Source: Bacteroidales bacterium (lineage in GTDB: Bacteria > Bacteroidota > Bacteroidia > Bacteroidales > UBA12077). From it: a stretch of DNA of 13,019 bases. The stretch spans positions 1 to 13,019 of the forward strand of contig JAUVLS010000014.1 in assembly GCA_030600625.1 (NCBI GenBank). Direction: 5' to 3'. The notes under the pieces were generated by a model. It was not told the DNA's origin. It did no database searches and worked only from the letters and a program-made list of their open reading frames with translations. The position numbers and the translations under genes are program-made. This document shows, one piece after another, positions 12,149 through 13,019 of this stretch (within the stretch, counting starts at the first letter, position 1; the number at the start of each line of letters is the position of its first letter).

Positions 12149-13019
12149 ATGAAAAAGCTATTTTACATTCTAACGTTTAGTATTCTCACAATTAGTTCTT
12201 GTAATCAAAAAGAAATAGTTGATTTAATTGTAACTAACGCAAAAGTTTATACAGTCGATAATGATTTTTCAATTATTGAAAGTTTTGCCGTTAAGGGTGG
12301 AAAGTTTGTTCAGCTTGGTACAACAGAAGAAATATTATCTAAATATCAATCAAATCAAATACTGGATTTAGAGGATAAATTTGTGTATCCTGGGTTTATT
12401 GATGCTCACAGTCATTTTTATGGTTATTGTATGACACTTTTACAAGCTGATTTACGTGGAACAAAATCTTTCGATGAGATATTAGAAATAATAAAAAAGC
12501 ATGATAATAAATATAATTCAGAATGGGTTTTAGGACGCAGCTGGGACCAAAACGATTGGGAAATTAAAGAGTTTCCAGGCAAAGAAAAACTTGATGAATT
12601 ATTTCCTGATAAGCCTGTTTATTTAAAGCGAGTTGACGGACATGCAGCATTAGCCAATTCTAAGGTACTTGAGTTAGCCGGAATAAACTCGCAAACCCAG
12701 GTTGATGGCGGTAAAATTTATTTAAAAGATGGTGAACCAACTGGAATATTAATTGACAATGCTATGGGACTTGTTAATGATCTAATTCCTGATACTGATA
12801 GAGAAACAGCCATTAAAGCACTAAAACAAGGCGAACAGAATTGTTTTTCGGTAGGCTTAACATCTGTTTGTGATGCGAGTTTATACAAAAAAGAAATTCT
12901 GCTGATTGATTCTCTTCAGAAAAATGAAGAAATGAAAATTCGTATTTATGCAATGCTTGTGCCTAACGAAGAAAATATAAATCACTTTGTAAAAAAAGGT
13001 ATTTATAAAACGGATTATT
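12149..13019 (+). CDS. Amidohydrolase-3 (YtcJ-like) lipoprotein, C-terminus beyond the window
   Basis: The frame is open from ATG at 12149 to the window end, giving 290 codons. A lipoprotein signal (MKKLFYILTFSILTISSC, C18) with a good lipobox ISSC precedes an amidohydrolase-family-3 domain. It starts with the beta-sandwich strands VDLIVTNAKVYTVD (24-37) and FAVKGGKFVQLGT (46-58). The metal-binding HxH is in PGFIDAHSHF (H87, H89), followed by GRSWDQNDW (129-137), the family block LKRVDGHAALANS (159-171) and DGEPTGILIDNAM (194-206). YtcJ-like enzymes hydrolyse N-substituted amides such as N-formyl or N-acyl compounds; the exact substrate is open. Later metal ligands lie outside the window. An earlier ATG at 12141 meets a stop after three codons. 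Probably co-expressed with the hydrolase gene 81 bases upstream. Confidence 0.9.
   Translation, partial: MKKLFYILTFSILTISSCNQKEIVDLIVTNAKVYTVDNDFSIIESFAVKGGKFVQLGTTEEILSKYQSNQILDLEDKFVYPGFIDAHSHFYGYCMTLLQADLRGTKSFDEILEIIKKHDNKYNSEWVLGRSWDQNDWEIKEFPGKEKLDELFPDKPVYLKRVDGHAALANSKVLELAGINSQTQVDGGKIYLKDGEPTGILIDNAMGLVNDLIPDTDRETAIKALKQGEQNCFSVGLTSVCDASLYKKEILLIDSLQKNEEMKIRIYAMLVPNEENINHFVKKGIYKTDY

Overview
The window looks like a chromosomal segment of an AT-rich member of the Bacteroidota, probably a free-living Bacteroidia/Marinilabiliales-like lineage. Four intergenic regions carry the TAnnTTTG -7 promoter motif typical of this phylum. Most genes lack a Shine-Dalgarno sequence. Exported proteins end their signal peptides in 'SAQ' or 'MSQ', and there are short Bacteroidota-type lipoproteins. 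The gene families also fit: a PorT-like outer-membrane barrel, a PD40 propeller lipoprotein, TPR proteins with a Gly-Cys C-terminal cap, and an enlarged DUF4212-type symporter subunit. No rRNA, tRNA, CRISPR array, transposase or phage gene was seen.

Layout. (1) Positions 1-820, minus strand: an enlarged DUF4212-like symporter small subunit, followed 26 bases downstream by the first 13 codons of an exported or membrane protein, plausibly the symporter large subunit. (2) 821-1157: a gene-free stretch holding a 13-bp long-loop inverted repeat and a terminator. (3) 1158-3753, minus strand: an MmcQ/YjbR protein and a VOC (glyoxalase-fold) protein in one small operon, then (further upstream) an AraC regulator, an unannotated 54-residue basic protein and a multi-pass membrane protein with a histidine-rich NHYDISH motif. 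(4) 3883-6359, plus strand: three exported proteins, namely an outer-membrane beta-barrel, a secreted glutathione peroxidase closed by a strong terminator, and a PD40 beta-propeller lipoprotein. (5) 6464-8892, minus strand: a free-methionine-(R)-sulfoxide reductase whose stop codon overlaps the start of a 15-TPR exported protein. (6) 8893-9173: a divergent promoter region with a second long-loop inverted repeat. (7) 9174-13019, plus strand: an MFS transporter, a lipoprotein alpha/beta-hydrolase fused to a SnoaL/DUF4440-like domain, and the first 290 codons of an amidohydrolase-3 (YtcJ-like) lipoprotein that runs off the window.

How the genes may work together. Most of the window is ordinary housekeeping and envelope biology. 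Two genes point to peroxide or methionine-oxidation defence (the glutathione peroxidase and the fRMsr), but they are in separate transcription units. The hydrolase-amidohydrolase pair suggests breakdown of amide- or peptide-like small molecules at the cell envelope. No clear new multi-gene system is proven. The best leads are the inserted domain in the DUF4212 protein, the membrane protein / small protein / AraC cluster, the translationally coupled fRMsr-TPR pair, the hydrolase-SnoaL fusion and the two REPIN-like inverted repeats.
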